From assembly GCA_947465645.1 (NCBI GenBank), contig CANIBQ010000039.1:1-42897 (forward strand): a stretch of DNA of 42,897 nt, in the 5' to 3' direction. Below the pieces are notes generated by a model. It saw nothing but the letters and a program-made list of their open reading frames with translations, was not told where the DNA came from and ran no database searches. Numbering within the stretch: the stretch's first letter is position 1; each line of letters starts with the position of its first letter. The DNA is from Acidobacteriota bacterium (GTDB lineage: Bacteria > Acidobacteriota > Vicinamibacteria > Vicinamibacterales > UBA2999). Shown here piece by piece: positions 23,904 through 31,529 of this stretch. The translations under genes and the position numbers were made by a program.

Positions 23904-24893
23904 TCAGGATTTCCTCGCCGCGGTCAGCCCCGTGTACACCGCCTCGACAAACATGTCCGTCGTCCACGGTCCCGAATCGGTGCCGTAGCGTTTGCGATAA
24001 CCATCGGTGGGGTTGGCGGCCTTGATCTGCTCGAGCGTCATGCCCTTGTCGATCATGCTCTGGATGCGGTCGCGGATCACGGTGACCATGTCGCGGTACT
24101 CCACGACTTCGGCGTGATCGGAGATGCGGCCGTGGCCCGGCACGAGGTAGGTGCGCGGCTCCTTGTACACGAGCGGCATGGCCGGGATCGCCAGGTCCAG
24201 GAGGCGATTGAGCGCGTCGATCTCTCCTTGAATCGTGCCGCCCTTCGCCGCGTCGATGACCGGGAACTGCCGGAGGTCGAGGATGTCGCCGGTGACGATG
24301 ACGTCAGCGCGGCGGAAGAAGACGATGCTGTCGCCATCGGAGTGGGCGGCCGGCTGGTGAATCACCTGGATGCCCTCGTTGTTGAGGTACATCGCCTTGA
24401 ACCTGGCGGTGAAGGTCTCTGTCGGCCAGAGGGGGACGGCGAAGGGTGACGCCTGGCCCGTGGGCGCGCTCATCCGCAGCAGCACGTTCTCCTGGGCCAG
24501 CACGGCGGCGTTCTCGTCGCCCGCGTTGAAGGCGCTCGGATTGAGGCTGACGCCGGCCCTGGCGAGCACCGCGTTGCCGCCCACGTGGTCCGGGTCTGCG
24601 CTGGTGTTGATGATGTACCGGATCGGCTGGTCGCTGATCGCCTTGACCGCGGCCAGGACCTTCTCGGCCATGCCCGCCGAACCGGTGTCGACGAGGATGA
24701 TGCCCTCTTCCCCCGTCAGCACGGAGACGTTGGCGCCTGCGCCAAAGATGACGTGAAAGTTCGGCTTGACCTGAATCGTTTCGACCTCGCCCGCCGGCAC
24801 GGCAGAACGCTGTTGCGCGCTGAGACCCAGCGTGGTGTAGCCTGCGCCAAGGACACACGCGAGCGCGAACAGCCGTCCCCGGGTCTTGTACAT
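23904..24893 (-). CDS. Secreted metallo-beta-lactamase-fold protein with an altered metal motif
   Basis: 329 residues from the ATG at 24893, preceded by AAGGGA. A signal peptide (ALACVLGAGYTTLGLSAQ) sends it to the periplasm. The MBL fold is clear: GIILVDTGSAG, then INTSADPDHVGGN where HxHxDH is expected, then HSDGDSIVFF, VTGDILDL and LVPGHGRISDH. In the main motif Ser98 and Asp100 replace the first two His; D102 and H103 remain. The downstream ligands His, Asp and His are present, so metal binding may be limited to one site or reshaped. An upstream ATG at 24959 is possible. It is followed at two bases by the secreted protein gene. Confidence 0.82.
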   Translation of the reverse strand: MYKTRGRLFALACVLGAGYTTLGLSAQQRSAVPAGEVETIQVKPNFHVIFGAGANVSVLTGEEGIILVDTGSAGMAEKVLAAVKAISDQPIRYIINTSADPDHVGGNAVLARAGVSLNPSAFNAGDENAAVLAQENVLLRMSAPTGQASPFAVPLWPTETFTARFKAMYLNNEGIQVIHQPAAHSDGDSIVFFRRADVIVTGDILDLRQFPVIDAAKGGTIQGEIDALNRLLDLAIPAMPLVYKEPRTYLVPGHGRISDHAEVVEYRDMVTVIRDRIQSMIDKGMTLEQIKAANPTDGYRKRYGTDSGPWTTDMFVEAVYTGLTAARKS

Positions 24894-24975
24894 GAAGTCC
24901 CTTACGATTGGTGTATGAATGTGTCCTGCGGGAGCCGCATTTTGTACCCGGTTACCCAACGCAAGTCAAGATGAG

Positions 24976-25497
24976 ATGGACGTGAGCCACGACCGTAAAA
25001 GCTTTTTCGACAATCGGATGCGGGTAGAGGTGGACGCGTGCCTGCGCCGCGCGACGCTCGCCGAGCTGAAGGAAGTCGCCTCGTGGATTACGTCGGTGCG
25101 GGAGTGCGAGCTCTGGGCCGGGCCGAGGCTCCCGTTTCCGCTCGACGTGTCGGTGCTGCCGGCGCGTATCGACTTCGACGAGGCCCGGACATTTGCGATG
25201 TCGTCGGGCGATCGGCTGGTCGCCTTTGGCCAGATCGTCCCCAAGGCGCTTCGGCGCGCGCATCTCGCCCGCGTCATCGTCGCGCCCGAGGTTCGCGGCT
25301 GCGGCCACGGGGAACGGCTGATTCGGTCGCTCATCGACGAGGCGCGCCGGCAAGCGCACCTGCGGATCAGCCTCAACGTCGATCGCGCGAACGGTCCCGC
25401 GATCGCGCTCTATTCGAAAGTGGGGTTTCTCGAGGTGCCACGGCCCGCCGACGAGCCCGATGCGTACGGCTCCAGGTATATGGAGCTTGGTACGTGA
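24976..25497 (+). CDS. GNAT-family N-acetyltransferase
   Basis: 173 residues. Transfers an acetyl group from acetyl-CoA to an unknown amine. The acetyl-CoA-binding motif is in VIVAPEVRGCGHGERLIRSL. The later RISLNVDRANGPAIALYSKVGF is the typical GNAT beta-5/alpha-4 region. The ATG at 24976 follows a weak GATGAG; an ATG at 25018 and one upstream at 24919 are alternatives. It is 55 bases upstream of sdhC but sdhC has its own strong ribosome site. The substrate cannot be named. Confidence 0.82.
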   Translation: MDVSHDRKSFFDNRMRVEVDACLRRATLAELKEVASWITSVRECELWAGPRLPFPLDVSVLPARIDFDEARTFAMSSGDRLVAFGQIVPKALRRAHLARVIVAPEVRGCGHGERLIRSLIDEARRQAHLRISLNVDRANGPAIALYSKVGFLEVPRPADEPDAYGSRYMELGT

Positions 25498-25552
25498 CCG
25501 TGATAACCTTACGGGTTGTCTCGGCCCTAACACTCACGTCGGAGAAGCTTGG

Positions 25553-26353
25553 ATGAATGTAGTACCGGTTACCATCGGATCGCGGGGATTTGGATCGACG
25601 TCCCGACGCGATTGGTGGTGGGTGATGCCACTCGCGATTCTCATCGGCCTGTCGTCCTTCGTCGGCTACTCGACGTGGGCGGCCTTTCAAAACGCGCACT
25701 ACGCGTTCGGTCCGTACCTCTCGCCGTTCTACGCGCCTGAGATCTGGGGCGACTCGCCGCACGCGTGGTTCGGGCCGAAGCCTGGGTTCATTCCGGACTG
25801 GGTGCCGTTCTCGCCGGCGCTGCTCATCCTGCCATTTCCCGGGCTCTTCAGATTCACCTGCTATTACTACCGCGGCGCGTATTACAAGTCGTTCTGGCTC
25901 GATCCTCCAGCGTGCGCCGTCGGCGAGCCGCGCAGCGGCTACCGCGGCGAGCAGTCCTTTCCGCTGGTGATGCAGAACATCCACCGCTACTTCATGTGGA
26001 TCGCGGTGATCTTCCTGCTGCTCCTGTCGTACGACGTCTGGCTGGCGCTCTGGTTTCCGAATCCCGATGGCACGGAGAGCTTCGGCATCGGTCTGGGCAC
26101 AATCGTGCTGGCGGTCAACGTCGTGCTGCTGAGCTCGTACACTCTGGGGTGCCACGCGATGCGGCACATCGTCGGAGGATCGCGCGACGAGGTGTCGAAG
26201 CATCCAGTCTGCGACCGCGCCTATGCCTGTTCGACGGCGCTCAACTACAAGCACCAGCTCTTTGCCTGGTGCAGCCTGTTCTCGGTGGGATTTGCCGACC
26301 TCTATATCCGCCTCTGTTCCATGGGGATCTGGACCGATCTGAGGATCCTCTGA
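25553..26353 (+). CDS. sdhC: Succinate dehydrogenase membrane anchor, actinobacterial Sdh1-like
   Basis: 266 residues from the ATG at 25553, with GGAGAAG five bases upstream. Hydrophobic segments lie at about 24-45, 88-99, 146-168, 178-199 and 236-255. Characteristic motifs are QNIHRYFMW (H144), LGCHAMRHIVGG (C200, H201, H205) and NYKHQLFAWCSLF (H234), with extra cysteines C103 and C121. This pattern matches the long single-chain anchor of mycobacterial Sdh1 rather than the short SdhC/SdhD pair. In the mycobacterial enzyme the anchor holds a membrane-embedded Rieske-type 2Fe-2S cluster and no haem; the Cys/His set here makes the same arrangement possible. The stop TGA shares one base with the sdhA ATG. 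Confidence 0.8.
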   Translation: MNVVPVTIGSRGFGSTSRRDWWWVMPLAILIGLSSFVGYSTWAAFQNAHYAFGPYLSPFYAPEIWGDSPHAWFGPKPGFIPDWVPFSPALLILPFPGLFRFTCYYYRGAYYKSFWLDPPACAVGEPRSGYRGEQSFPLVMQNIHRYFMWIAVIFLLLLSYDVWLALWFPNPDGTESFGIGLGTIVLAVNVVLLSSYTLGCHAMRHIVGGSRDEVSKHPVCDRAYACSTALNYKHQLFAWCSLFSVGFADLYIRLCSMGIWTDLRIL

Positions 26354-28167
26354 TGGCGCACAAGACTTCGTCTTACGACGTCCTGATCATCGGGGCGGGC
26401 GGCGCCGGGCTGCGCGCCGCGATCGAGGCGGCCGGTGCGGGCGTCTCCGTGGGCCTCATCTGCAAATCGCTCCTGGGCAAGGCCCACACCGTCATGGCCG
26501 AGGGCGGCATGGCGGCGGCGATGGCGCACAACGACGACCGCGATAGCTGGAAGGTGCATTTCGCCGACACGATGCGCGGCGGCCAGTACGTCAACAACTG
26601 GCGGATGGCTGAAATCCACGCCAAAGAGGCGCCCGACCGCGTGCGCGAGCTCGAGGCGTGGGGCGCGGTGTTCGACCGCACCAAGGACGGCCGGATCAAC
26701 CAGCGGAATTTCGGCGGCCACCGGTATCCGCGGCTTGCGCACGTCGGCGACCGTACGGGCCTCGAGCTGATTCGCACCCTCCAGGACCACACGGTGTACC
26801 TCGGCGTCGAGGTGCACATGGAGCACACGGTCATCGACCTCGTGCTCGATGGCGGCCGCGCCGCGGGCGTGCTGGCGTACGACCGCGCCTCGGGACAGTT
26901 TCACGTGTTTTCCGCCAAGGCGATCATCCTGGCGACCGGCGGCCTGGGCCGTGCCTACCGGGTCACGAGCAACAGTTGGGAAGGCACCGGCGACGGCCAC
27001 GCGCTGGCGTATCGCGCCGGCGCTGAACTGATCGACATGGAGTTCATTCAGTTCCATCCCACCGGGATGGTCTGGCCGCCGAGCGTCAAGGGCATCCTGG
27101 TGACCGAGGGCGTGCGCGGCGAAGGCGGGATCCTCAAGAACAACGAGGGCCGCCGCTTCATGTTCGACGACATCCCCGACAACTACAAGCCGCAGACGGC
27201 GGCGGACGAAGAAGAGGGCTGGCGCTACACGCAGAACGACAAGAGCGCCCGGCGTCCACCCGAGCTCCTCACGCGCGACCACGTGGCGCGCTGCATCAAT
27301 CGCGAGGTCAAGGCCGGCCGCGGCTCTCCACACGGCGGCGTGTTTCTCGACATCGCCTGGATCAAGGAGAAGCTGCCGAACGCCGGGGAGCACATCAAGC
27401 GGAAGCTCCCGAGCATGTACCACCAGTTCATGCAGCTCGCCGACCTCGACATCACCAAGGAACCGATGGAGGTTGGTCCGACGACGCACTACGTCATGGG
27501 CGGCATTCGCGTGGACGCCGATAGCCAGATGTCGACGATTCCGGGCCTGTTCGCGGCGGGGGAATGCGCCTCGGGGATCAACGGCGCCAACCGGCTCGGC
27601 GGCAATTCGCTGTCAGACCTGATCGTGTTCGGCAAGCGTGCCGGCGAGTACGCGTCGAAGTGGGCCCGGGAGAACGGCGCGCCGAGGGTGGACGAGGGCG
27701 CGCTGGCCGCGATCGAGCGGACGGCGCTGGATCCGTTCGACCGCGGCGACCACGGCGAGAACCCCTACAAGCTGCAGCAGGATCTCCAGGACACCATGCA
27801 GGACCTGGTCGGCATCGTGCGCCTCGAGTCGGAGATGGTCACGGCAGTCGAGCGGCTGCAGGACTACAAGGCGCGTAACACGCGGGTCGGCGTGACCGGC
27901 GGTCGCGAGTATCACTCGGGGTGGCACACGGCGCTCGATCTGCGGAATCTTCTCGCCGTGTCGGAGGCGATCGCGCTCTCCGCCATCGAGCGGAAGGAAA
28001 GCCGCGGCGGCCATTTCCGCGAGGATTATCCCGAGAAGCGCGACGAGTTCGCGACGTTTAACGTGATGGTGAAGCAGGGCTCCGGAGGCGCGATGCAGGT
28101 GTCGCACGTGCCGATTCCGCCGATCCCGCCCGAGCTCAAGCAGGTCATCGAGGAGCAGAAATCCTAA
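26353..28167 (+). CDS. sdhA: Succinate dehydrogenase / fumarate reductase flavoprotein subunit
   Basis: 604 residues. Oxidises succinate to fumarate with covalently bound FAD. The FAD motif is LIIGAGGAGLRAAIEAA and the covalent-flavin site is KAHTVMAEGGMAAA (His45). The substrate loop is IQFHPTGM with the nearby EGVRGEGG. The capping domain carries HYVMGGIRVD and the end of the FAD site is GLFAAGECASGINGANRLGG. Start and stop each overlap a neighbour by one base (TGATG with sdhC, TAATG with sdhB). The order sdhC-sdhA-sdhB is that of the Sdh1-type operons. Confidence 0.96.
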   Translation: MAHKTSSYDVLIIGAGGAGLRAAIEAAGAGVSVGLICKSLLGKAHTVMAEGGMAAAMAHNDDRDSWKVHFADTMRGGQYVNNWRMAEIHAKEAPDRVRELEAWGAVFDRTKDGRINQRNFGGHRYPRLAHVGDRTGLELIRTLQDHTVYLGVEVHMEHTVIDLVLDGGRAAGVLAYDRASGQFHVFSAKAIILATGGLGRAYRVTSNSWEGTGDGHALAYRAGAELIDMEFIQFHPTGMVWPPSVKGILVTEGVRGEGGILKNNEGRRFMFDDIPDNYKPQTAADEEEGWRYTQNDKSARRPPELLTRDHVARCINREVKAGRGSPHGGVFLDIAWIKEKLPNAGEHIKRKLPSMYHQFMQLADLDITKEPMEVGPTTHYVMGGIRVDADSQMSTIPGLFAAGECASGINGANRLGGNSLSDLIVFGKRAGEYASKWARENGAPRVDEGALAAIERTALDPFDRGDHGENPYKLQQDLQDTMQDLVGIVRLESEMVTAVERLQDYKARNTRVGVTGGREYHSGWHTALDLRNLLAVSEAIALSAIERKESRGGHFREDYPEKRDEFATFNVMVKQGSGGAMQVSHVPIPPIPPELKQVIEEQKS

Positions 28168-28910
28168 TGGAGACCCAGGCAACCTTTAAGGTCTGGCGGA
28201 CGCACCCGGGCGGCGACGGCACCTTCCAGACGTTCAAGACGGCGGTCACCGACGGCATGGTGGTACTCGACGTCGTCCACAAGATCCAGGCGGAGCAGGC
28301 GCCGGATCTCGCGGTGCGGTGGAACTGCAAGGCCGGCAAGTGCGGGTCGTGCTCGGCCGAGATCAACGGGAACCCCCGGTTGATGTGCATGACACGGATG
28401 AACGAGCTCGACCTGTGGGAGCCGATCACCGTCGAGCCGATGCGGACGTTCCCGCCGATCAAGGACCTGGTGACCGACGTCTCCTGGAACTTCCGCGTGA
28501 AGAAGGGGATCACGAAGTTCAAGCCCAGGCCCGCCGACGAACCGGACGGCACGTGGCGGATGGCGCAGCGCGACGTCGATCGGGTGCAGGAATACAGAAA
28601 GTGCATCGAGTGCTTCCTGTGCCAGGACGTCTGCCACGTCCTGCGCGAGCACAAGAAGCACGACGAGTTCATCGGGCCGCGGTTCCTGGTCTACGCCGCG
28701 GCCCTGGAGATGAACCCGCTCGACTCCGAAGATCGGGTCCCAGACCTGAAGGAGAAGCACGGAATCGGCTATTGCAACATCACTAAATGCTGCACCAAGG
28801 TCTGTCCCGAGCACATCCACATCACCGACAACGCAATTATTCCACTGAAAGAACGCGTCGTGAGCCGGTACTACGACCCGGTCACGCGCATCCTGCGGAT
28901 GTTCAAGTAG
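28167..28910 (+). CDS. sdhB: Succinate dehydrogenase / fumarate reductase iron-sulfur subunit
   Basis: 247 residues. Passes electrons from SdhA to the membrane anchor. The 2Fe-2S ligands are C54, C59, C62 and C74 in CKAGKCGSCSAEI and RLMC. The ferredoxin-like half has KCIECFLCQDVCHV and CNITKCCTKVCPEH for the 4Fe-4S and 3Fe-4S clusters. The usual CP after the first ferredoxin motif is CH here. Final gene of the operon; a 62-base gap follows before the cold-shock gene. Confidence 0.96.
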   Translation: METQATFKVWRTHPGGDGTFQTFKTAVTDGMVVLDVVHKIQAEQAPDLAVRWNCKAGKCGSCSAEINGNPRLMCMTRMNELDLWEPITVEPMRTFPPIKDLVTDVSWNFRVKKGITKFKPRPADEPDGTWRMAQRDVDRVQEYRKCIECFLCQDVCHVLREHKKHDEFIGPRFLVYAAALEMNPLDSEDRVPDLKEKHGIGYCNITKCCTKVCPEHIHITDNAIIPLKERVVSRYYDPVTRILRMFK

Positions 28911-28972
28911 GGCTGCGCCGGCCCTCCCGCGATGCCATACTAGAAGCCGGTATTTACGCTACAGAGGTGACG

Positions 28973-29176
28973 ATGACGGGAACGATACGAACGGTACGCG
29001 TCGACAAGGGATTCGGGTTCATCAAGGACGAGACGGGCAAGGAATACTTCTTCCACCAGAGCGCGATCTACGGCGAAGGGATCGACAACCTGCGTGAGGG
29101 CGACAGCGTCGAGTTCGACGTCGGCGAGGGCCCCAAGGGTCCGCGGGCCGAGAACGTGCGGCGCACCTCCACCTAG
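28973..29176 (+). CDS. Cold-shock-domain protein
   Basis: 67 residues. A single OB-fold nucleic-acid-binding domain with RNP1 KGFGFIK and RNP2 EYFFHQS, acting as an RNA chaperone. The AGAGG at 28963 sets the ATG at 28973 as start; a GTG six bases upstream lies inside that ribosome site. A GC-rich hairpin follows the stop at once. Confidence 0.9.
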   Translation: MTGTIRTVRVDKGFGFIKDETGKEYFFHQSAIYGEGIDNLREGDSVEFDVGEGPKGPRAENVRRTST

Positions 29177-29179
29177 ACC

Positions 29180-29200
29180 GCGCTGACCGACGGTCAGCGC
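29180..29200. terminator. 9-bp perfect hairpin between the csp and AlkZ-like genes
   Basis: GCGCTGACC-GAC-GGTCAGCGC lies three bases after the cold-shock stop and two bases before the next ATG. There is no T-run, so it is not a classical intrinsic terminator. It could end or stabilise the csp transcript or mask the ribosome site of the next gene. Confidence 0.5.
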
Positions 29201-29202
29201 GC

Positions 29203-30027
29203 ATGAAGCCCAGGCCACAGATTCCGGCCGACGTCGAAGAGTACCGCGATGCATGCTGGCGCCGTGAGGCGGCACGGCAGATCGAAACGGCCTTCGACGC
29301 AGAACGCTTCATCGAGCAGGTCGGCTTCGCCGCCTGCCTGACCGATTCCCGGCGACCGGGGCCGTCGCTGTACATCGCGGTGTGCGGCCGCCGTGACGCC
29401 GTCATGCCGCGCAACGTGCAGAAGGACCCAGAGGCGTCGTTGACGTGGGTCCTGAAGGACGAGATCGTCAAGCGCGGCAAGGTCTACTACGCCAGGCTCG
29501 CCCGCGGTAGAACGATGTTCCTCGCGCCGCGCATGATTCCGTACTTTCATGCCGTCGCGGGGGTCCGTCGTTCAGAGGAACAAGGCACGCTGAGCAGGAA
29601 CGCGCGAGCGGTCCTGCGCGTGCTCCGCCGGGAATGGGAGATGAGCACGTCGGACCTGCGCGGCGAGTCCGGCGTGAACGATCGCCAGGCGTTCACCAGA
29701 GCCGTCGATGAACTGCAATCGGCGATGATCGTCGTGCCGAGCGAAGTCTTCTACCAGCCGAAGTTCACCTACATCTGGACGCTGGCCGTCGGACGGTTTC
29801 CCGATGCGCTGCGCCGTCGCGTGAGCCGGGAGAGGGCGCTACGGGAGATCGCCCGCTGCTTCCTGGCTGGAGCCGGCATGACGATACCTGGCGAGATGGC
29901 GCGCGTGACAGGGCTCTCGCGGCCCGATGCCGGGCGCGGGAACCTTGGCCTGGTCGGCGAAGGCTACGCGACACTGCTCGCCCGCGGCGTCTACCGGCTG
30001 AACGATCAACCCTCGGCTGCCCGATGA
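29203..30027 (+). CDS. AlkZ-related winged-helix protein (possible DNA glycosylase family)
   Basis: 274 residues, soluble. The segment [17 protein letters not shown] followed by [18 protein letters not shown] resembles AlkZ-related (YcaQ-type) proteins. A helix-rich second half has winged-helix character ([19 protein letters not shown], then [13 protein letters not shown]). Family knowledge: AlkZ proteins unhook DNA crosslinks; whether this more distant member does is not known and no catalytic motif is certain. Its stop overlaps the next start in ATGA. The ribosome site is occupied by the hairpin at 29180-29200. Confidence 0.5.
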   Translation: MKPRPQIPADVEEYRDACWRREAARQIETAFDAERFIEQVGFAACLTDSRRPGPSLYIAVCGRRDAVMPRNVQKDPEASLTWVLKDEIVKRGKVYYARLARGRTMFLAPRMIPYFHAVAGVRRSEEQGTLSRNARAVLRVLRREWEMSTSDLRGESGVNDRQAFTRAVDELQSAMIVVPSEVFYQPKFTYIWTLAVGRFPDALRRRVSRERALREIARCFLAGAGMTIPGEMARVTGLSRPDAGRGNLGLVGEGYATLLARGVYRLNDQPSAAR

Positions 30028-30554
30028 GCACAGTGATCGATCGCGACGGTACGATTGCGGGTTTCCAGGACAAGGTTCAATTCGACCCCTCCGAGGACGC
30101 CACCTATTCGCCAGGTTCGGGGCGGCGGGTGTTTCAGTCGGGTGCGCTGACGTTCGGTGTCGCCATCTGCCATGAGGGTTGGCGCTATCCCGAGACGGTG
30201 CGCTGGGCCGTCCGCCACGGCGCGCAGATCGTCTTTCATCCTCACCTGCACGAAGCCGAACCCGGCAGCTACCGTCCGTCGACGTTTGCCGATCCCGCGA
30301 ACACGTTTCACGAGAAGGCGGCGCTCTGTCGCGCCGCCGAGAACACCTGCTTCTTCGCGACCGTCAACTGTGCCAGCGCCGGGTCGGGGACGACATCAGC
30401 GGTGGTCGCGCCCGACGGCACCTTGATCGCCTACCAGCCTTACGGCAAGCGCGGATTGCTGATCGCCGATCTCGACCTCGCTGCCGCCACGGGCCTTCTG
30501 GCAAGGCGCTGCAAGCCGGTCGAGACGAGCACGCAGCACGCACCAATCACCTGA
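30024..30554 (+). CDS. Carbon-nitrogen hydrolase (nitrilase superfamily), N-terminally truncated
   Basis: 176 residues, against about 260-280 in the family. Present are the catalytic Lys region ([20 protein letters not shown]) and the nucleophile Cys in [14 protein letters not shown], then [14 protein letters not shown] and the C-terminal [10 protein letters not shown]. The first 90-100 residues, which carry the catalytic Glu, are missing. Upstream DNA codes for the AlkZ-like protein and gives no nitrilase homology in any frame I can read. The ATG shares ATGA with the preceding stop. It is probably a 5'-deleted, inactive remnant, though it could still be expressed through coupling. Confidence 0.7.
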   Translation: MSTVIDRDGTIAGFQDKVQFDPSEDATYSPGSGRRVFQSGALTFGVAICHEGWRYPETVRWAVRHGAQIVFHPHLHEAEPGSYRPSTFADPANTFHEKAALCRAAENTCFFATVNCASAGSGTTSAVVAPDGTLIAYQPYGKRGLLIADLDLAAATGLLARRCKPVETSTQHAPIT

Positions 30555-30556
30555 CT

Positions 30557-30609
30557 AGTTGAGGACGTACGTAGTTGAGGACGTACGTAGTGTCCGGCTT
30601 CAGCCGGAC
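30557..30609 (+). repeat. 16-bp tandem duplication leading into a GTAG-foot REP
   Basis: agttgaggacgtacgt occurs twice in tandem at 30557-30572 and 30573-30588. The second copy runs into GTAG-T-GTCCGGC-TTCA-GCCGGAC (30587-30609). The 29 bases 30582-30610 are identical, inverted, to 40533-40561 at the end of lipA. It lies directly after the truncated nitrilase stop. Confidence 0.85.
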
Positions 30610-30615
30610 CCTGGT

Positions 30616-30750
30616 GACGCGGCGCGTGACGCGTTGTTCCGCGCCGTCGAACCGGAGGCCAAGCGGAACAACGCGTCCCGCGCCGCGACGGGGGGCGCAG
30701 GCCCAGCGGAAGGAGGGAAAAGGCAGGCAGACCTGAAGGCCCGCCTCTAC
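30616..30750. repeat. Composite palindromic repeat, copy C, ending in a GTAG-foot REP
   Basis: A hairpin with arms of about 22 bases (GGCGCGTGACGCGTTG.. and its complement, 21 of 22 matching) at about 30616-30682 surrounds a loop GTCGAACCGGAGGCC. It is followed by 40 bases of purine-rich spacer and a REP on the minus strand (30750-30726: GTAGA-GGCGGGCC-TTCA-GGTCTGCC). The order hairpin, spacer, REP recurs in copy B at 35448-35660. The REP foot supplies the TAG stop of the PIN toxin gene. Confidence 0.8.
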
Positions 30751-31151
30751 AAGGCGCGTGGGCGGATCGCGATATCCGGGAATGCCTTGATCACGGCCTT
30801 GTCGAACGTGAGGAGTGGGCATCCCGTCCGCGCCGCCAGCTCGACGAAGAGCGTGTCGTAGACCGCAACACCCGAGGCGATCGATCGGAGCAACGCGCCC
30901 TGGCACAGGGTGGCTGTCGACATCGACTCGATGCCGAGGCGTCTCGCCAGGCTGAGCCGTACGGGGCCTTCTTCATGGGGCAGGATGCCTGAGCGGACCG
31001 CCATCCACACGACGTTGGTGAGCTCGGCTTCCCAATGGGCGGGCGCGATGGGATTCGACACGGCGTGAAAGCACGTCCTGGCCTCTTCGACGAAGCCTTC
31101 GGTGCCAAGGAGCAAGTAGGCGACGACGTTGGTATCGACGACCGCCTTCAC
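30747..31151 (-). CDS. PIN-domain toxin (FitB/VapC type)
   Basis: 134 residues from a GTG at 31151. A Mg2+-dependent RNase toxin. The four acidic PIN residues are D6 (AVVDTN), E43 (HWEAEL), D99 (VYDTLFVELA) and D117 (LTFDKAV). The start GTG overlaps the antitoxin stop as GTGA; an ATG at 31172 inside the antitoxin gene would add seven residues. The stop TAG lies within a GTAG-foot REP, so the last codons may have been set by that insertion. Paired with the RHH antitoxin upstream. Confidence 0.88.
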   Translation of the reverse strand: MKAVVDTNVVAYLLLGTEGFVEEARTCFHAVSNPIAPAHWEAELTNVVWMAVRSGILPHEEGPVRLSLARRLGIESMSTATLCQGALLRSIASGVAVYDTLFVELAARTGCPLLTFDKAVIKAFPDIAIRPRAL

Positions 31152-31375
31152 GGACGCCCCATTCCCATCCATGTGTCGATTTCGGTTGCCGTCGGCCGGC
31201 GCGTCTGCTTGTTCCACCCGGCTTCGATCTGGTCGAGGACCGCGCGTCGCTCGACGACGTACCCCTCGATGAGGTCTCGGACTTCTTGTTCCATCGATCG
31301 GTTGTGGCGCCGGGCAAGGGCTTTGAGGGACTTGACCACCCTGGCGGGGACGTTCCGGACGGTAATGGTGGGCAT
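31148..31375 (-). CDS. FitA-like ribbon-helix-helix antitoxin
   Basis: 75 residues. The N-terminal TITVRNVPARVVKSLKALA strand and RSMEQEVRDLIEGYV helix form an RHH DNA-binding domain of the FitA type. The C-terminal tail (WNKQTRRPTATEIDTWMGMG) would wrap the toxin. The ATG at 31375 has AAGGAG six bases upstream. It should neutralise the PIN toxin and repress its own promoter through the palindrome at 31389-31405. Confidence 0.88.
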   Translation of the reverse strand: MPTITVRNVPARVVKSLKALARRHNRSMEQEVRDLIEGYVVERRAVLDQIEAGWNKQTRRPTATEIDTWMGMGRP

Positions 31376-31388
31376 CGTTCGCTCCTTC

Positions 31389-31423
31389 GCTAGCATTATG
31401 CTAGCAAACCGACGGCCGCCCAA
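31389..31423 (-). promoter_or_regulatory. Toxin-antitoxin promoter with overlapping palindromic operator
   Basis: On the minus strand, -35 TTGGGC (31423-31418) and -10 CATAAT (31400-31395) are separated by exactly 17 bases. The -10 box sits inside a perfect palindrome GCTAGCAT-T-ATGCTAGC (31389-31405). The ribosome site AAGGAG and the antitoxin ATG follow. This fits autorepression by the RHH antitoxin. Confidence 0.7.
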
Positions 31424-31465
31424 CAACCGGAAACAGGTCTCCCGGGGCGGGCATACGATTGGCCC

Positions 31466-31474
31466 TGCTATGAT
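31466..31474 (+). promoter_or_regulatory. Extended -10 promoter element of the first DUF5916 gene
   Basis: TGCTATGAT fits an extended -10 (TGnTATGAT); no good -35 is needed for this class. Transcription would start near 31481. If real, the ATG at 31470 is part of the promoter and the TTG at 31530 is the start codon. Confidence 0.45.
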
Positions 31475-31529
31475 CGGTCACTTGCGACTTCCGCATCACA
31501 AAGCAGCTTCCCCAAGCCCTCCAGGACGA

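Noticed and set aside
30557..30588. The tandem 16-mers as a CRISPR array
   Set aside because: Only two adjacent units without spacers and no cas gene in the window.
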